Positions 40,549-50,168 of a DNA stretch of 64,000 nt are shown piece after piece (the first letter of the stretch is position 1; the number at the start of each line of letters is the position of its first letter). Both the position numbers and the translations under genes were made by a program. The notes below the pieces were generated by a model that worked only from the letters and a program-made list of their open reading frames with translations, had not been told where the DNA came from and made no database searches. The stretch comes from JARFQW01 sp963842955 (GTDB lineage Bacteria; Pseudomonadota; Gammaproteobacteria; Steroidobacterales; XN24), in contig CAWJIJ010000008.1 in the NCBI GenBank assembly GCA_963842955.1, positions 1-64,000 of the forward strand. The letters run 5' to 3'.

Positions 40549-42057
40549 GTGAACAAGGAAATTCTGATGGTCGTGGATGCCGTCTCCAACGAGAAAGGCG
40601 TCGAAAAAGAGATCATCTTCGAGGCGATCGAAGCGGCTTTGGCGTCTGCGACCCGGAAACGGTACGGCGAGGATATCGACGTGCGTGTCGCCATCGACCG
40701 CGAGAGCGGCGATTACGATACGTTTCGCCGCTGGCTGGTCTTCGCCGACGACTCCACCGAGCTGGAGTTTCCGGAGCATGAGCTCCGTATGCAGGATGCG
40801 GTGGATTACAACCCGGAGGTGCAGCCCGGCGAATTCGTCGAGGAGCCGCTGGAGTCCGTTGCTTTTGGACGCATCGCCGCACAAACCGCCAAGCAGGTCA
40901 TCGTGCAGAAGGTTCGCGAGGCCGAGCGCGCCCAGGTTGTGGAGGAATTCAAGGAGCGCGAGGGTGAGCTGATCAGCGGTCTGGTCAAGCGCGTGGACCG
41001 CAATGGTTGCTACGTGGACCTGGGCGGCAACGCCGAGGGCTTCATTCCGCGGGAGCGCATGATTCCCCGGGAGCCGGTGCGGCCCCAGGACCGCATCAAG
41101 GCGTTGCTGGAGGAAGTTCGCTCGGAGCCGCGGGGCCCGCAGCTGTTCATGACCCGGACCTCGCCGCAGTTTCTGGTGGAGTTGTTCAAGCTCGAAGTGC
41201 CGGAAGTCGGCCAGGACCTGATCCAGATTCTGGGTGCCGCCCGCGATCCGGGCCTGCGCGCGAAGATCGCCGTCAAGAGCCTTGATCAGCGGATCGATCC
41301 GGTGGGTGCCTGCGTCGGTATGCGCGGATCGCGCGTGCAGGCGGTGTCCAACGAATTGGCCGGCGAGCGCGTGGACATCATCCTCCATGACGAGAATGCC
41401 GCCCAGTTCGTTATCAACGCGATGTCGCCCGCCGAGGTGGTATCCATCGTTGTCGACGAAGACAGCCACAGCATGGATGTCGCCGTCGAGGAGGAAAAGC
41501 TGTCCCAGGCCATCGGCCGGGGTGGCCAGAACGTGCGGCTGGCCAGCGAACTCTCGGGCTGGGAACTGAACGTGATGACGGCTGAAGACGCCGAATCCAA
41601 GAGTGAGGAAGAAGGCCGCAAGCTCATGGAGAACTTCATGAAGCTCCTCGATGTCGATGAGGAAGTGGCCATCATCCTTGTGCAGGAAGGTTTCTCGACG
41701 ATCGAAGAGGTGGCCTACGTTCCCGAATCGGAGCTCACGGCCATTGAGGAATTTGACCAGGAGATCGTCGAGGAGCTCCGAAATCGTGCCCGTGACGTAT
41801 TGATCACCCGAGCGATCGCGACCGAAGAGCAGATCGACAAGGTGGAGCCGGCCGAGGACCTCCTCGAGCTCGAGGGCATGGACAGGCGCCTGGCGTTCCT
41901 GCTCGCGAGCAAGGGCGTGGTGACGCGGGAAGATCTCGCCGAGCAGTCGGTTGATGATCTCGACGGGATAGAAGGGCTGGACGCCGAGCGGTCTGGCGAG
42001 CTGATCATGCGCGCGCGGGCGCACTGGTTCGAAGAGGCCGAGGAAAGCGCGGGCTAA
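40549..42057 (+). CDS. nusA: Transcription termination/antitermination factor NusA
   Basis: A 502-aa RNA-polymerase-associated factor. Order: N-terminal domain (MNKEILMVVDAVSNEKGVEKEIIFEAIEAAL), S1 domain (GLVKRVDRNGCYVDLGGNAEGFI), KH1 and KH2 (DPVGACVGMRGSRVQAV, QAIGRGGQNVRLAS), and two C-terminal acidic helix-hairpin repeats (LVQEGFSTIEEVAYVP, LASKGVVTREDLAEQSVDDL). The start is GTG at 40549; length matches E. coli (495). Confidence 0.97.
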   Translation: MNKEILMVVDAVSNEKGVEKEIIFEAIEAALASATRKRYGEDIDVRVAIDRESGDYDTFRRWLVFADDSTELEFPEHELRMQDAVDYNPEVQPGEFVEEPLESVAFGRIAAQTAKQVIVQKVREAERAQVVEEFKEREGELISGLVKRVDRNGCYVDLGGNAEGFIPRERMIPREPVRPQDRIKALLEEVRSEPRGPQLFMTRTSPQFLVELFKLEVPEVGQDLIQILGAARDPGLRAKIAVKSLDQRIDPVGACVGMRGSRVQAVSNELAGERVDIILHDENAAQFVINAMSPAEVVSIVVDEDSHSMDVAVEEEKLSQAIGRGGQNVRLASELSGWELNVMTAEDAESKSEEEGRKLMENFMKLLDVDEEVAIILVQEGFSTIEEVAYVPESELTAIEEFDQEIVEELRNRARDVLITRAIATEEQIDKVEPAEDLLELEGMDRRLAFLLASKGVVTREDLAEQSVDDLDGIEGLDAERSGELIMRARAHWFEEAEESAG

Positions 42058-42073
42058 AGGGGAAAGGAAGTAC

Positions 42074-44626
42074 ATGGCGGACGTGACGGTTGAACAATAC
42101 GCGGAAGTGCTGAAGGTGCCTGTCGACCGGCTGTTGAGTCAGCTGGAAGAGGCGGGCATTGAGCTCAGCAAGGCCGAGGACATCATCAGCGACGAGGCCA
42201 AGGTCGAGCTGCTTTCCTTTCTGAAGAAAAGCCATGGCGGCAGCGAGGGTACGGGGCAGCCCCGCAAGGTCACCCTGAAACGCAGAACCCAGAGCGAGCT
42301 TCGCCAGGCCGGTGCCGCCGGGCGTGCCCGTACGGTCAACGTAGAAGTACGCCGGCAGCGTACCTATGTGAAGCGAGACGTGCTGGAAGCCAAGGCCCGC
42401 GAGGAGCAGGACCGCCTCGACGAGGAGCGCCGGTCCCGGGAGGAAGAGGTCGAGGCCGAGCGCCGCCGCGAGGAAGAGGCTCAGAAGCTTCAGCAGGCCG
42501 AGGAGCAGAACCTCAAGGAAGCCGAAGAGCGTTCCCGGCAGGAAGCCGAAGAGGCCAAGCGCCAGCAGGACGAGGAAGCGGAGCGCGTCCGGGCGGAGGA
42601 AGAGGTCCGGCGTCGTGCGGAGGCCGACGCCAAGCTGGCCGCCGATGCGCGCAAGCGGGCCGAAGAGGAGCGCAAGCGCAAGGAGACCGAACGCGCCACG
42701 AGGCAGCGCCGGGGCGCAACCGGTGAGGCCGCGGCCCCGACCCGTTACGGCCGCAAGGAACTCCACGTCGCCGGGGACAAGAGCGGACGGCGCAAGAAGC
42801 GGGCTTCCCAGAGGCGCGGTTCGGTATCGGTCAGCGGGCCGCGGCACGGGTTCGCCCGGCCGACCGCCCCGGTCACCCGGGAGGTGTCGATCCCCGAGAC
42901 CATTACCGTGGCCGAACTCGCCCAGAAGATGGCCGTGAAGGCCAATGAGGTCATCAAGGTCATGATGGGCATGGGCGCCATGGTGACGATCAATCAGCCC
43001 GTGGATCAGGACACCGCTGTCCTGGTGGTTGAGGAAATGGGCCACACGCCCAAGCCAATCCGCGAGGACGAAATCGAAGAGGTGGTTGCGGAAGTGGCCA
43101 CCGCCGAGGTCGATGAGGTTTCCCGGTTCCCTGTCGTGACGATCATGGGTCACGTGGACCACGGCAAGACCTCCCTGCTCGACTACATCAGGCATAGCCG
43201 GGTGGCGGCCGGAGAAGCCGGTGGGATCACACAGCACATCGGCGCGTATGTCGTGGAGTCCGAGAAGGGCAACGTGACGTTTCTCGATACCCCGGGCCAT
43301 GCTGCCTTCACCGCCATGCGTGCCCGCGGCGCCCAGGTGACGGACATCGTGATCCTGGTGGTGGCTGCTGACGACGGCGTCATGCCCCAGACGGTCGAAG
43401 CGGTACAACATGCCCGGGCCGCCGGTGTGCCCATGGTCGTGGCCGTCAACAAGATCGATCGCGAGGACTCCGATCCTGATCGCGTGCGTAACGAGCTTTC
43501 CCAGAAGGACGTCATTCCCGAGGACTGGGGTGGCGATACCCAGTTCATCAATGTCTCGGCCCACACGGGGCAGGGCGTCGAGGAACTGCTGGAAGCGGTG
43601 TTGCTGCAGGCCGAAGTGCTTGAGCTGAAGGCCGCGGACGAAGGCCCTGCCCAGGGCGTTGTTATCGAATCGAGCCTGGAGAAGGGACGTGGCGCGGTAG
43701 CCACCGTTCTTGTTCAGCGTGGCCGACTGGGCGCCGGCGACATCGTGCTGGCCGGCGAGGAATATGGCCGTGTTCGGGCGATGTTCGATGAGAATGCCAA
43801 GCCGGTCGAATCAGCCGGTCCCTCCATGCCGGTTCAGGTGCTCGGTTTGTCCGGGACGCCGAATGCCGGTGACGACGTGATTGTGCTGCCCGACGAGCGC
43901 AAGGCCCGCGAAGTGGCCTCGCACCGCCAGGGCAAGACCCGCGACGTCAAGCTCGCTCGCCAGCAGGCGGCCAAGCTGGAGGACGTGTTCAACCAGATGA
44001 CCGAAGGGGAATCCTCCAGTGTTGCCCTGATGATCAAGGCCGACGTTCAGGGCAGCGCCGAGGCTCTCCGGGATTCCCTGACCAAGTTGTCCAGCGACGA
44101 GGTCAAGGTGGTTGTCATCGGCAGCAATGTCGGTGCCATCACGGAGTCGGATATCAACCTTGCCGCGGCCTCGAACGCCATCATCATCGGCTTCAATACC
44201 CGCGCCGACGCGGCTGCGAGGACCGCAATCAAGGACACCGGCGTGGATGTTCGCTACTACAGCATCATCTACGAGGCCATCGATGACGTGAAAGCGGCTA
44301 TCAGTGGCTTGCTGGCGCCGGAGATCCGGGAGAACATCATCGGGCTGGCGGAAGTTCGCGATGTCTTCCGTTCACCGAAGTTTGGCCAGGTTGCCGGCTG
44401 CATGGTGACCGAGGGACTGGTGCGCCGGAACAGCCCGATTCGTGTGCTGCGCGAAAACGTGGTGATCTACGAGGGCGAACTCGAGTCTCTGCGGCGCTTC
44501 AAGGACGACGTGGCTGAGGTACGCTCCGGGACCGAGTGCGGTATTGGCGTCAAGAACTACAACGACGTCAAGGCCGGCGACCAGATCGAGTGCTTCGAGC
44601 GGTTTGAGGTTGCCAGGACCCTGTAG
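42074..44626 (+). CDS. infB: Translation initiation factor IF-2
   Basis: An 850-aa GTPase that places fMet-tRNA on the 30S subunit. The N-terminus has the IF2_N helix (VEQYAEVLKVPVDRLLSQLEEAGI), then a long charged Glu/Arg/Ala helix (about 100-230). The G domain has GHVDHGKTSLLDYIR (P-loop), DTPGHAAFTAMRARGA and NKIDRED. Domains II-IV end SGTECGIGVKNYNDVKAGDQIE. Position between nusA and rbfA is canonical. Confidence 0.97.
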   Translation: MADVTVEQYAEVLKVPVDRLLSQLEEAGIELSKAEDIISDEAKVELLSFLKKSHGGSEGTGQPRKVTLKRRTQSELRQAGAAGRARTVNVEVRRQRTYVKRDVLEAKAREEQDRLDEERRSREEEVEAERRREEEAQKLQQAEEQNLKEAEERSRQEAEEAKRQQDEEAERVRAEEEVRRRAEADAKLAADARKRAEEERKRKETERATRQRRGATGEAAAPTRYGRKELHVAGDKSGRRKKRASQRRGSVSVSGPRHGFARPTAPVTREVSIPETITVAELAQKMAVKANEVIKVMMGMGAMVTINQPVDQDTAVLVVEEMGHTPKPIREDEIEEVVAEVATAEVDEVSRFPVVTIMGHVDHGKTSLLDYIRHSRVAAGEAGGITQHIGAYVVESEKGNVTFLDTPGHAAFTAMRARGAQVTDIVILVVAADDGVMPQTVEAVQHARAAGVPMVVAVNKIDREDSDPDRVRNELSQKDVIPEDWGGDTQFINVSAHTGQGVEELLEAVLLQAEVLELKAADEGPAQGVVIESSLEKGRGAVATVLVQRGRLGAGDIVLAGEEYGRVRAMFDENAKPVESAGPSMPVQVLGLSGTPNAGDDVIVLPDERKAREVASHRQGKTRDVKLARQQAAKLEDVFNQMTEGESSSVALMIKADVQGSAEALRDSLTKLSSDEVKVVVIGSNVGAITESDINLAAASNAIIIGFNTRADAAARTAIKDTGVDVRYYSIIYEAIDDVKAAISGLLAPEIRENIIGLAEVRDVFRSPKFGQVAGCMVTEGLVRRNSPIRVLRENVVIYEGELESLRRFKDDVAEVRSGTECGIGVKNYNDVKAGDQIECFERFEVARTL

Positions 44627-44643
44627 GGTCAGGGCTGGTCAGG

Positions 44644-45030
44644 ATGTCCAGGGAATATCCACGTGCCCGCCGGGTTGGTGAGCAGATCCAGCGAACCCTG
44701 AGCGAAATTATTCGCCGGGAGCTGGACGATCCGGCGGTCAGTACCGTCAACCTGACCGAAGTGCGCGTGACCCGGGACTTTTCCCACGCCGATGTGTTCG
44801 TGAGTCTTCTCAATCCGGGCGCAGATCCAACCCCGGTGATCCAGCATCTGCAGGCCGCTTCAGGCATGCTGCGAGGCCGCCTCGGCCGGTCCATGAAGAT
44901 ACGCCAGGTGCCGGAACTGCATTTTCGCCATGACGAGAGTCTCGAGCGGGGCGCTCGCCTTTCGGCCCTGATCGACGACGCTGTCGCCGATGACCGGCGG
45001 CGCGCCGGGGACGACCGAGAGGTCGAATAA
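44644..45030 (+). CDS. rbfA: 30S ribosome-binding factor RbfA
   Basis: A 128-aa KH-like protein needed for 16S 5'-end maturation and cold adaptation. Typical segments: YPRARRVGEQIQRTLSEIIRREL, VRVTRDFSHADVFVSLL and LRGRLGRSMKIRQVPELHFRHDESLERGARLSALID. It has a charged tail. The ATG at 44644 is 17 nt after infB. Confidence 0.95.
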   Translation: MSREYPRARRVGEQIQRTLSEIIRRELDDPAVSTVNLTEVRVTRDFSHADVFVSLLNPGADPTPVIQHLQAASGMLRGRLGRSMKIRQVPELHFRHDESLERGARLSALIDDAVADDRRRAGDDREVE

Positions 45031-45031
45031 C

Positions 45032-45956
45032 GTGAACTCTCGCGGCACGTCAGAACGGGCGCCCGACTCCGGTGCCCCGGGATGGGTTCATCCTTCTCGA
45101 CAAGCCCCTCGGCTTGTCGTCCAACCAGGCGCTGCAGAAGGTCAAGCGCTTGAGCCGCGCGGCCCGTGCGGGCCATACGGGAAGTCTCGATCCGCTGGCC
45201 ACGGGGCTGCTGCCGATCTGCCTCGGACGGGCGACCAGGCTGTCGGCGTATCTCCTGGATGCCAGGAAATCCTATGAGGTCACTGGTCGGCTGGGCAGGC
45301 GCACCGCCACCGGAGACGCCGAGGGAGAGGTGGTCGAGACCGGTTCTGAGGAGGTGGCCCGCGGCGAGCTCCACGCGGCGCTGGCGAATTTCACCGGCGA
45401 CATCGAACAGATCCCGCCGATGTATTCGGCCCTGAAGAAGGACGGCCAGCGGCTCTATCGGCTCGCGCGCGCAGGCCAGGAGGTCGAGCGGCCGCCCCGT
45501 CCGGTGACTATTCATCAGCTCGAGCTGCTCGGCACCGAAGGGCCCGAGTTCAGCCTGGCGGTGGCGTGCTCGAAGGGCACGTACATTCGCACCCTCGTTG
45601 AGGACATCGCCGCGAGCCTGGGAACCTGTGCCTATGTCGTGAGCCTGAGGCGCACAGCGGTCGGGCCCTTTACCAACCCCCGTCTCTGGACCCTGGCGGA
45701 GCTGGAGGCGCTGGCGGAGCAGGGCTCCGAGGCCCTGGATGAGGCGCTTCTGTCCCCGGATGCCGCACTGCATGGACTCCCGGACCTGACGGTCTCGGGT
45801 CCGTTGGCCCAGGCCTTGCTGCACGGGCAGAAGGTGGCCTGTGAAGGGCCGAGCGGGTTTTTCCGGGTCTACGCCCCCTGGGGTTTTCTGGGTGTTGCCG
45901 AACGGTTGGACGAAGGGCTTCTGGCCCCGCGGAGAATGTTTCCCAGGGACGGCTAA
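45032..45956 (+). CDS. truB: tRNA pseudouridine(55) synthase TruB (probable frameshift near 5' end)
   Basis: Makes the pseudouridine of the tRNA T-loop. The core is intact: DGFILLDKPLGLSSNQALQKVKRL, the catalytic Asp in AGHTGSLDPLATGLLPICLG, GDIEQIPPMYSALKKDGQRLY and CSKGTYIRTLVEDIA. A GTG at 45072 begins in this frame. A GTG at 45032, one base after the rbfA stop, encodes NSRGTSERAPDSGA in another frame, like usual TruB leaders. Removing one C from CCCC at 45075-45078 would join them into 307 aa. If that is wrong, the protein starts at 45072 with 294 aa. Confidence 0.9.
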
Positions 45957-45994
45957 GCGCCTGCGGGCGCAAAGATTTCTCGCACCGCACCATC

Positions 45995-46024
45995 TTGTTA
46001 GCGCTGGGTGGAGCGGGGTAGAAT
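45995..46024 (+). promoter_or_regulatory. Candidate sigma-70 promoter for rpsO
   Basis: TTGTTA (45995-46000), an 18-bp spacer and TAGAAT (46019-46024) lie about 50 bp before the rpsO ATG. rpsO has its own promoter in E. coli, and the transcript leader is a site of S15 autoregulation there; no pseudoknot was confirmed here. Confidence 0.5.
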
Positions 46025-46076
46025 AGTGAGCTTTATTCAAGTCAGCGCAAAACGAGATTGTCAGGAGCGAATTCGG

Positions 46077-46346
46077 ATGCCTCTCAGCACAGAGCAGAAA
46101 CAGGATCTCATCAACGAGTACAGCCGCGGAACCGGCGACACGGGCTCCCCGGAAGTGCAGGTTGCCCTGCTTTCCGCCCGCATTAAGGAATTGACGGATC
46201 ACTTTGCCGATCACAAGAAGGACCACCATTCCCGTCGGGGTCTTCTGAAGATGGTTAACCAGCGCCGCAAGCTGCTGGACTATCTCAAGGCAAAGGACCT
46301 GGGTCGTTACCAGGAACTGATTTCCCGTCTCGGCCTGCGCCGCTGA
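46077..46346 (+). CDS. rpsO: 30S ribosomal protein S15
   Basis: An 89-aa helical ribosomal protein, exactly the family length. It has SPEVQVALLSARIKELTDHF, the invariant HKKDHHSRRGLLKMVNQRRKLLDYLK that contacts 16S rRNA, and the end YQELISRLGLRR. The ATG at 46077 with CAGGAGCG upstream fixes the start. It lies before pnp, as in nearly all proteobacteria. Confidence 0.98.
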   Translation: MPLSTEQKQDLINEYSRGTGDTGSPEVQVALLSARIKELTDHFADHKKDHHSRRGLLKMVNQRRKLLDYLKAKDLGRYQELISRLGLRR

Positions 46347-46404
46347 CGGGCGGTCTTCCCGACTGACACCCGGCGCCTCGCGCCCCTATACCCAGGAAAA
46401 TACT

Positions 46405-48492
46405 GTGAATCCCATCAAGAAGTCGTTCCCGTACGGGGACCACGAAGTCACGATCGAAACGGGCGAGATTGCCCGCCAGGCCAACGGCTCGGTCGTCGTC
46501 AACATGGCCGATACGGTCGTCCTCGTCACCGCCGTCGGCCGCAAGGAAGCCCGACCGGACCAGGCGTTCTTTCCCTTGACTGTCAACTACGTCGAGAAGA
46601 CCTACGCGGCGGGCAAGATTCCCGGCGGCTTCTTCAAGCGGGAAGGGCGGCCGTCGGAGAAGGAAACGCTGACTTCCCGGCTCATCGATCGCCCGATCCG
46701 ACCGCTGTTCCCGAAAGGCTTTATGAACGAAGTCCAGGTGGTCGCGACCGTGATTTCCGCGAACCCCGACGTCAACCCGGACATCCCGGCCATGCTTGGC
46801 GCGTCTGCCGCGCTGGCGCTCTCTGGCATTCCTTTCGCGGGCCCCATCGGCGGTGCGCGTGTGGGCTACATCGGTGGCGAATACGTCCTGAACCCCACCA
46901 ACGCGCAGCTCGAGGAATCCGAGCTGGAGCTGGTGGTTGCCGGCACCGAGCGGGCTGTTCTGATGGTGGAGTCGCAGGCCAACTGTCTTCCCGAAGACGT
47001 CATGCTCGGCGCGGTCATGTTTGGCCACGAGCAGATGCAGAACGCGATCGCCGTTATCAAGGAACTCGCCGCCGAGGCCGGCAGGGAGCCGTGGAACTGG
47101 GTGGGCCCCGAGAGCAACGAGGCGCTGATCAGTGCAGCCGCTTCCGTCGCCGAGGCGCGCCTGAAAGAGGCCTACGCGATCACCGAAAAGCAGGCCCGCA
47201 GCCAGAAGCTGTCGGAGATTCGCAAGGTCGTGGTCGACGAGATGGCGGGGGCGGAAGAAGGGCTTTACACCCCCGACGCGATCTCCTCGGCGGTTGCCAA
47301 GCTCGAAAGCCGACTGGTCCGTGGCCGGGTTCTCGCCGGGGAAGCGCGTATCGACGGTCGCGACCGGGTTACGGTTCGTCCGCTGCACATTCGCACCGGA
47401 ACGCTGCCCCGGACCCATGGTTCGGCGCTGTTTACCCGCGGCGAGACCCAGGCCATTGTCGTGACGACCCTCGGAACAGGACGGGACGCCCAGATCATCG
47501 ACTCTCTTGAAGGCGACCGGAAGGAACCCTTCATGCTGCACTACAACTTCCCGCCGTTCTGCGTTGGTGAGACGGGTTTCATGGGTTCCCCCAAGCGCCG
47601 GGAGATCGGCCACGGCAACCTGGCCCGGCGAGGCATTTCCGCGGTACTCCCCGACATGGAAGAGTTCCCGTATGTCATCCGCGTGGTCTCGGAAGTAACC
47701 GAGTCCAACGGGTCCAGCTCGATGGCTTCGGTTTGCGGCACATCGCTGAGCCTGATGGACGCCGGTGTGCCCATCAAGGCGCCGGTGGCCGGCGTGGCGA
47801 TGGGTCTCGTCAAGGACGAAGACCGGTACGCGGTGCTGACCGATATCCTTGGCGACGAAGACCACCTCGGCGACATGGATTTCAAGGTTGCCGGAACCGC
47901 TGATGGCGTTACGGCGCTGCAGATGGACATCAAGATCGACGGGATCACCCGCGAGATCATGACCGACGCCTTATCCCAGGCTCGCGACGCGCGGCTGCAT
48001 ATCCTCGCTGAGATGAACAACGTCATCGACGCGCCGCGGGAGAAAATGTCCGAGTGGGCTCCGACCATCCAGACCTTCAAGATCGATCCCGAGAAGATCC
48101 GGGACGTCATCGGCAAGGGTGGTTCGGTGATCCGTCAGATCACTGAGGAATCCGGCGCAACCATCGACATCGAGAACGACGGTACGGTGCGGGTTGCTTC
48201 CGTAGACGGTGCTTCCGGTCGTGAAGCGCGGGAGCGGATCGAACTGATTACCGCCGACGTGGAGGTCGGCCGGGTCTACCACGGCAAGGTCGCGCGCCTG
48301 ATGGACTTCGGTGCGTTCGTGACGATCCTCCCGGGCAAGGATGGCCTGGTGCACATCTCACAGATCTCCAACGAGCGAGTAGAGCGGGTCAGCGACAAGC
48401 TGAAGGAAGGCGACCCGGTCCGCGTCAAGGTTCTCGAAGTCGATCGCCAGGGCCGCGTGCGCCTGTCCATGCGGGACGTGGAACAGGCCTGA
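46405..48492 (+). CDS. pnp: Polyribonucleotide nucleotidyltransferase (PNPase)
   Basis: A 695-aa 3'-5' phosphorolytic exoribonuclease of the degradosome. Two RNase PH domains are present (FFPLTVNYVEKTYAAGKIPGGFFKREGRP, and the second with GSALFTRGETQAIV, ISAVLPDMEEFPYVIRVVSEV). Then come a KH domain (DVIGKGGSVIRQITEESG) and a C-terminal S1 domain (GKVARLMDFGAFVTILPGKDGLVHISQI). The GTG start at 46405 gives MNPIKKSFPYGDHEV. A strong terminator follows. Confidence 0.98.
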   Translation: MNPIKKSFPYGDHEVTIETGEIARQANGSVVVNMADTVVLVTAVGRKEARPDQAFFPLTVNYVEKTYAAGKIPGGFFKREGRPSEKETLTSRLIDRPIRPLFPKGFMNEVQVVATVISANPDVNPDIPAMLGASAALALSGIPFAGPIGGARVGYIGGEYVLNPTNAQLEESELELVVAGTERAVLMVESQANCLPEDVMLGAVMFGHEQMQNAIAVIKELAAEAGREPWNWVGPESNEALISAAASVAEARLKEAYAITEKQARSQKLSEIRKVVVDEMAGAEEGLYTPDAISSAVAKLESRLVRGRVLAGEARIDGRDRVTVRPLHIRTGTLPRTHGSALFTRGETQAIVVTTLGTGRDAQIIDSLEGDRKEPFMLHYNFPPFCVGETGFMGSPKRREIGHGNLARRGISAVLPDMEEFPYVIRVVSEVTESNGSSSMASVCGTSLSLMDAGVPIKAPVAGVAMGLVKDEDRYAVLTDILGDEDHLGDMDFKVAGTADGVTALQMDIKIDGITREIMTDALSQARDARLHILAEMNNVIDAPREKMSEWAPTIQTFKIDPEKIRDVIGKGGSVIRQITEESGATIDIENDGTVRVASVDGASGREARERIELITADVEVGRVYHGKVARLMDFGAFVTILPGKDGLVHISQISNERVERVSDKLKEGDPVRVKVLEVDRQGRVRLSMRDVEQA

Positions 48493-48528
48493 CCGGATCA
48501 GGCCTGACCGGATCAGGCGTGTGATCGG

Positions 48529-48554
48529 AAAAAGGGGGCTTCGGCCCCCTTTTT
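48529..48554 (+). terminator. Rho-independent terminator after pnp
   Basis: AAAAA-GGGGGC-TTCG-GCCCCC-TTTTT: a perfect hairpin with UUCG tetraloop and flanking A and T runs, so it may work in both directions. It ends the rimP-pnp transcription unit. Confidence 0.9.
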
Positions 48555-48657
48555 CATGCCGGTAACATACGCCCCGTTTTCTGCTGGCAGCGCTTCGGCG
48601 GACACGAGTCTGAACGCCGCCCCGCATCGCTGAGCAACAAGCCCAGGAGGCCGGCCA

Positions 48658-50109
48658 ATGTATGGTCCGATGCGCAGTTTCGCCTGTTGTGCACTCTTCA
48701 GTCTGTCGGTCGGACAGGCGGCGTCGCCCGGGCCCGACGAATACCTGCCTCCCGAATTGCCCTGGACGGGCGCGAGCGAGTCGCTACAGCTCGCGGCCGA
48801 TCATGCGTGGGCAACCCCCGCGGAACGCAGTGGCCTGACGGAGACGCCTTCCTACGTCGAAACGTTTTCCTGGCTGCGCCGGCTCGTGGCCGCCGCGCCG
48901 GAATTGTCGCTGCAGTCTATTGGCAGGACCGCAGAGGGGCGGGAGGTCTGGATGGTGATCGCGGCTCGTGGCGTGGACCACGATGCCGCTGCCGTGGCGG
49001 CGTCCGGCCGGCCCGTCGTATTTGCCCAGGCGGGTATTCATGGGGGAGAAATCGACGGGAAGGATGCCGGACTCATGTTGCTCAGGGACATGACGGTGCC
49101 GGGCACCGAGAGGGCATTGCTGGATCAGGCCGTCTTCCTTTTCGTCCCGATTCTCAACGCCGACGGGCATGAACGCCGCTCGCGGTTCAACCGGATCAAC
49201 CAGCGAGGACCGCTGGAGATGGGTTGGCGGACCAACGGGCGGAACCTCAACCTGAATCGTGACCATACGAAGCTGGAAACGGAGGAAGTTCGCGCTGTCG
49301 TGGCGGCGTTCAATCGCTGGCGACCCGACCTGTTCCTGGATTTGCACGTTACTGACGCTGCCGACTACCAGTACGACATCACCTGGAGTATGCCGTCGCC
49401 CTACGGCTGGTCGCCGGCCATCGCGGCATGGAGCACCCGGTGGTTGGGCCGGGTCTGAGCCGCGAGCTGCAGGCAATCGGCCACCAGCCTCACCGATACA
49501 TCTGGGCAAAAAACGGTGGCGATCAGTCCGGTGATGCGCTGGTATCGCCGGGGTCGCCTCGATTCTCGACCACCTATGGCGATGCACGGCACTTGCCGTC
49601 GGTCCTGATCGAAAGCCACTCCCTGAAGCCCTATCGTCAGCGCGTTCTCGCAACGTATGTCGTGCTCAGGCGCAGCCTTGAACTGGTCATTACGCACGGC
49701 GCGGAATTGCGTCATGCGGTGGCGCAGGACGAACAATCCCGCCCTTCACCGGTAGTCCTGGACTGGGAATACGGCGACGAGCCGGAGACAAAAACCCTGC
49801 CGTTCAAGGCCATTGAATCCGAGTGGGTTGACTCATCTGCTTCTGGAGGCAAGGTCGTTCGCTGGAGCGGCGAACCGATGATCCAGGCGGTCGAGTGCGT
49901 GTTCAAGTCCCAGCCATCCGGTTCCGTGGACCGGCCGGCTGCGAATCGATCCGGGGCTCGCAGGCGCGTTTCGCCAGCGCCTCGAATCAGACCCGGAGTT
50001 CGCATCCAGTCCGAAGGCGCGGCTCCGGTGGTTCTTCGAAAAGACGCCGTTCTTCGATGAACGTTTTCGAGTGTATCCGGTGGTGCGCGAGGCGCTTGTC
50101 GCAGACTGA
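48658..50109 (+). pseudogene. M14-family zinc carboxypeptidase, broken (frameshift and internal deletion)
   Basis: An exported metallocarboxypeptidase remnant. A short signal-like N-terminus (MRSFACCALFSLSVGQAAS) precedes the M14 domain. Zn ligands are His128 and Glu131 in GIHGGE and His230 in FLDLHVTD. The first frame stops at 49458; the next continues LSRELQAIGHQPHRYIWAKN, RHLPSVLIESHSLKPYRQRVLATYV and WSGEP. The C-terminal piece (FRQRLESDPEFASSPKARLRWFFEKTPFFDERFRVYP, ending 50109) is in a third frame. Compared with my memory of full-length relatives (about 600 aa), some 100 residues before this piece are missing. This is either real decay or a misassembly. Confidence 0.75.
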
Positions 50110-50168
50110 CCCGTGATGTTGGACGCCTTCGGTGCGTGGAGAGCGGATGAGGGCCGCCCGGTCGGGAG

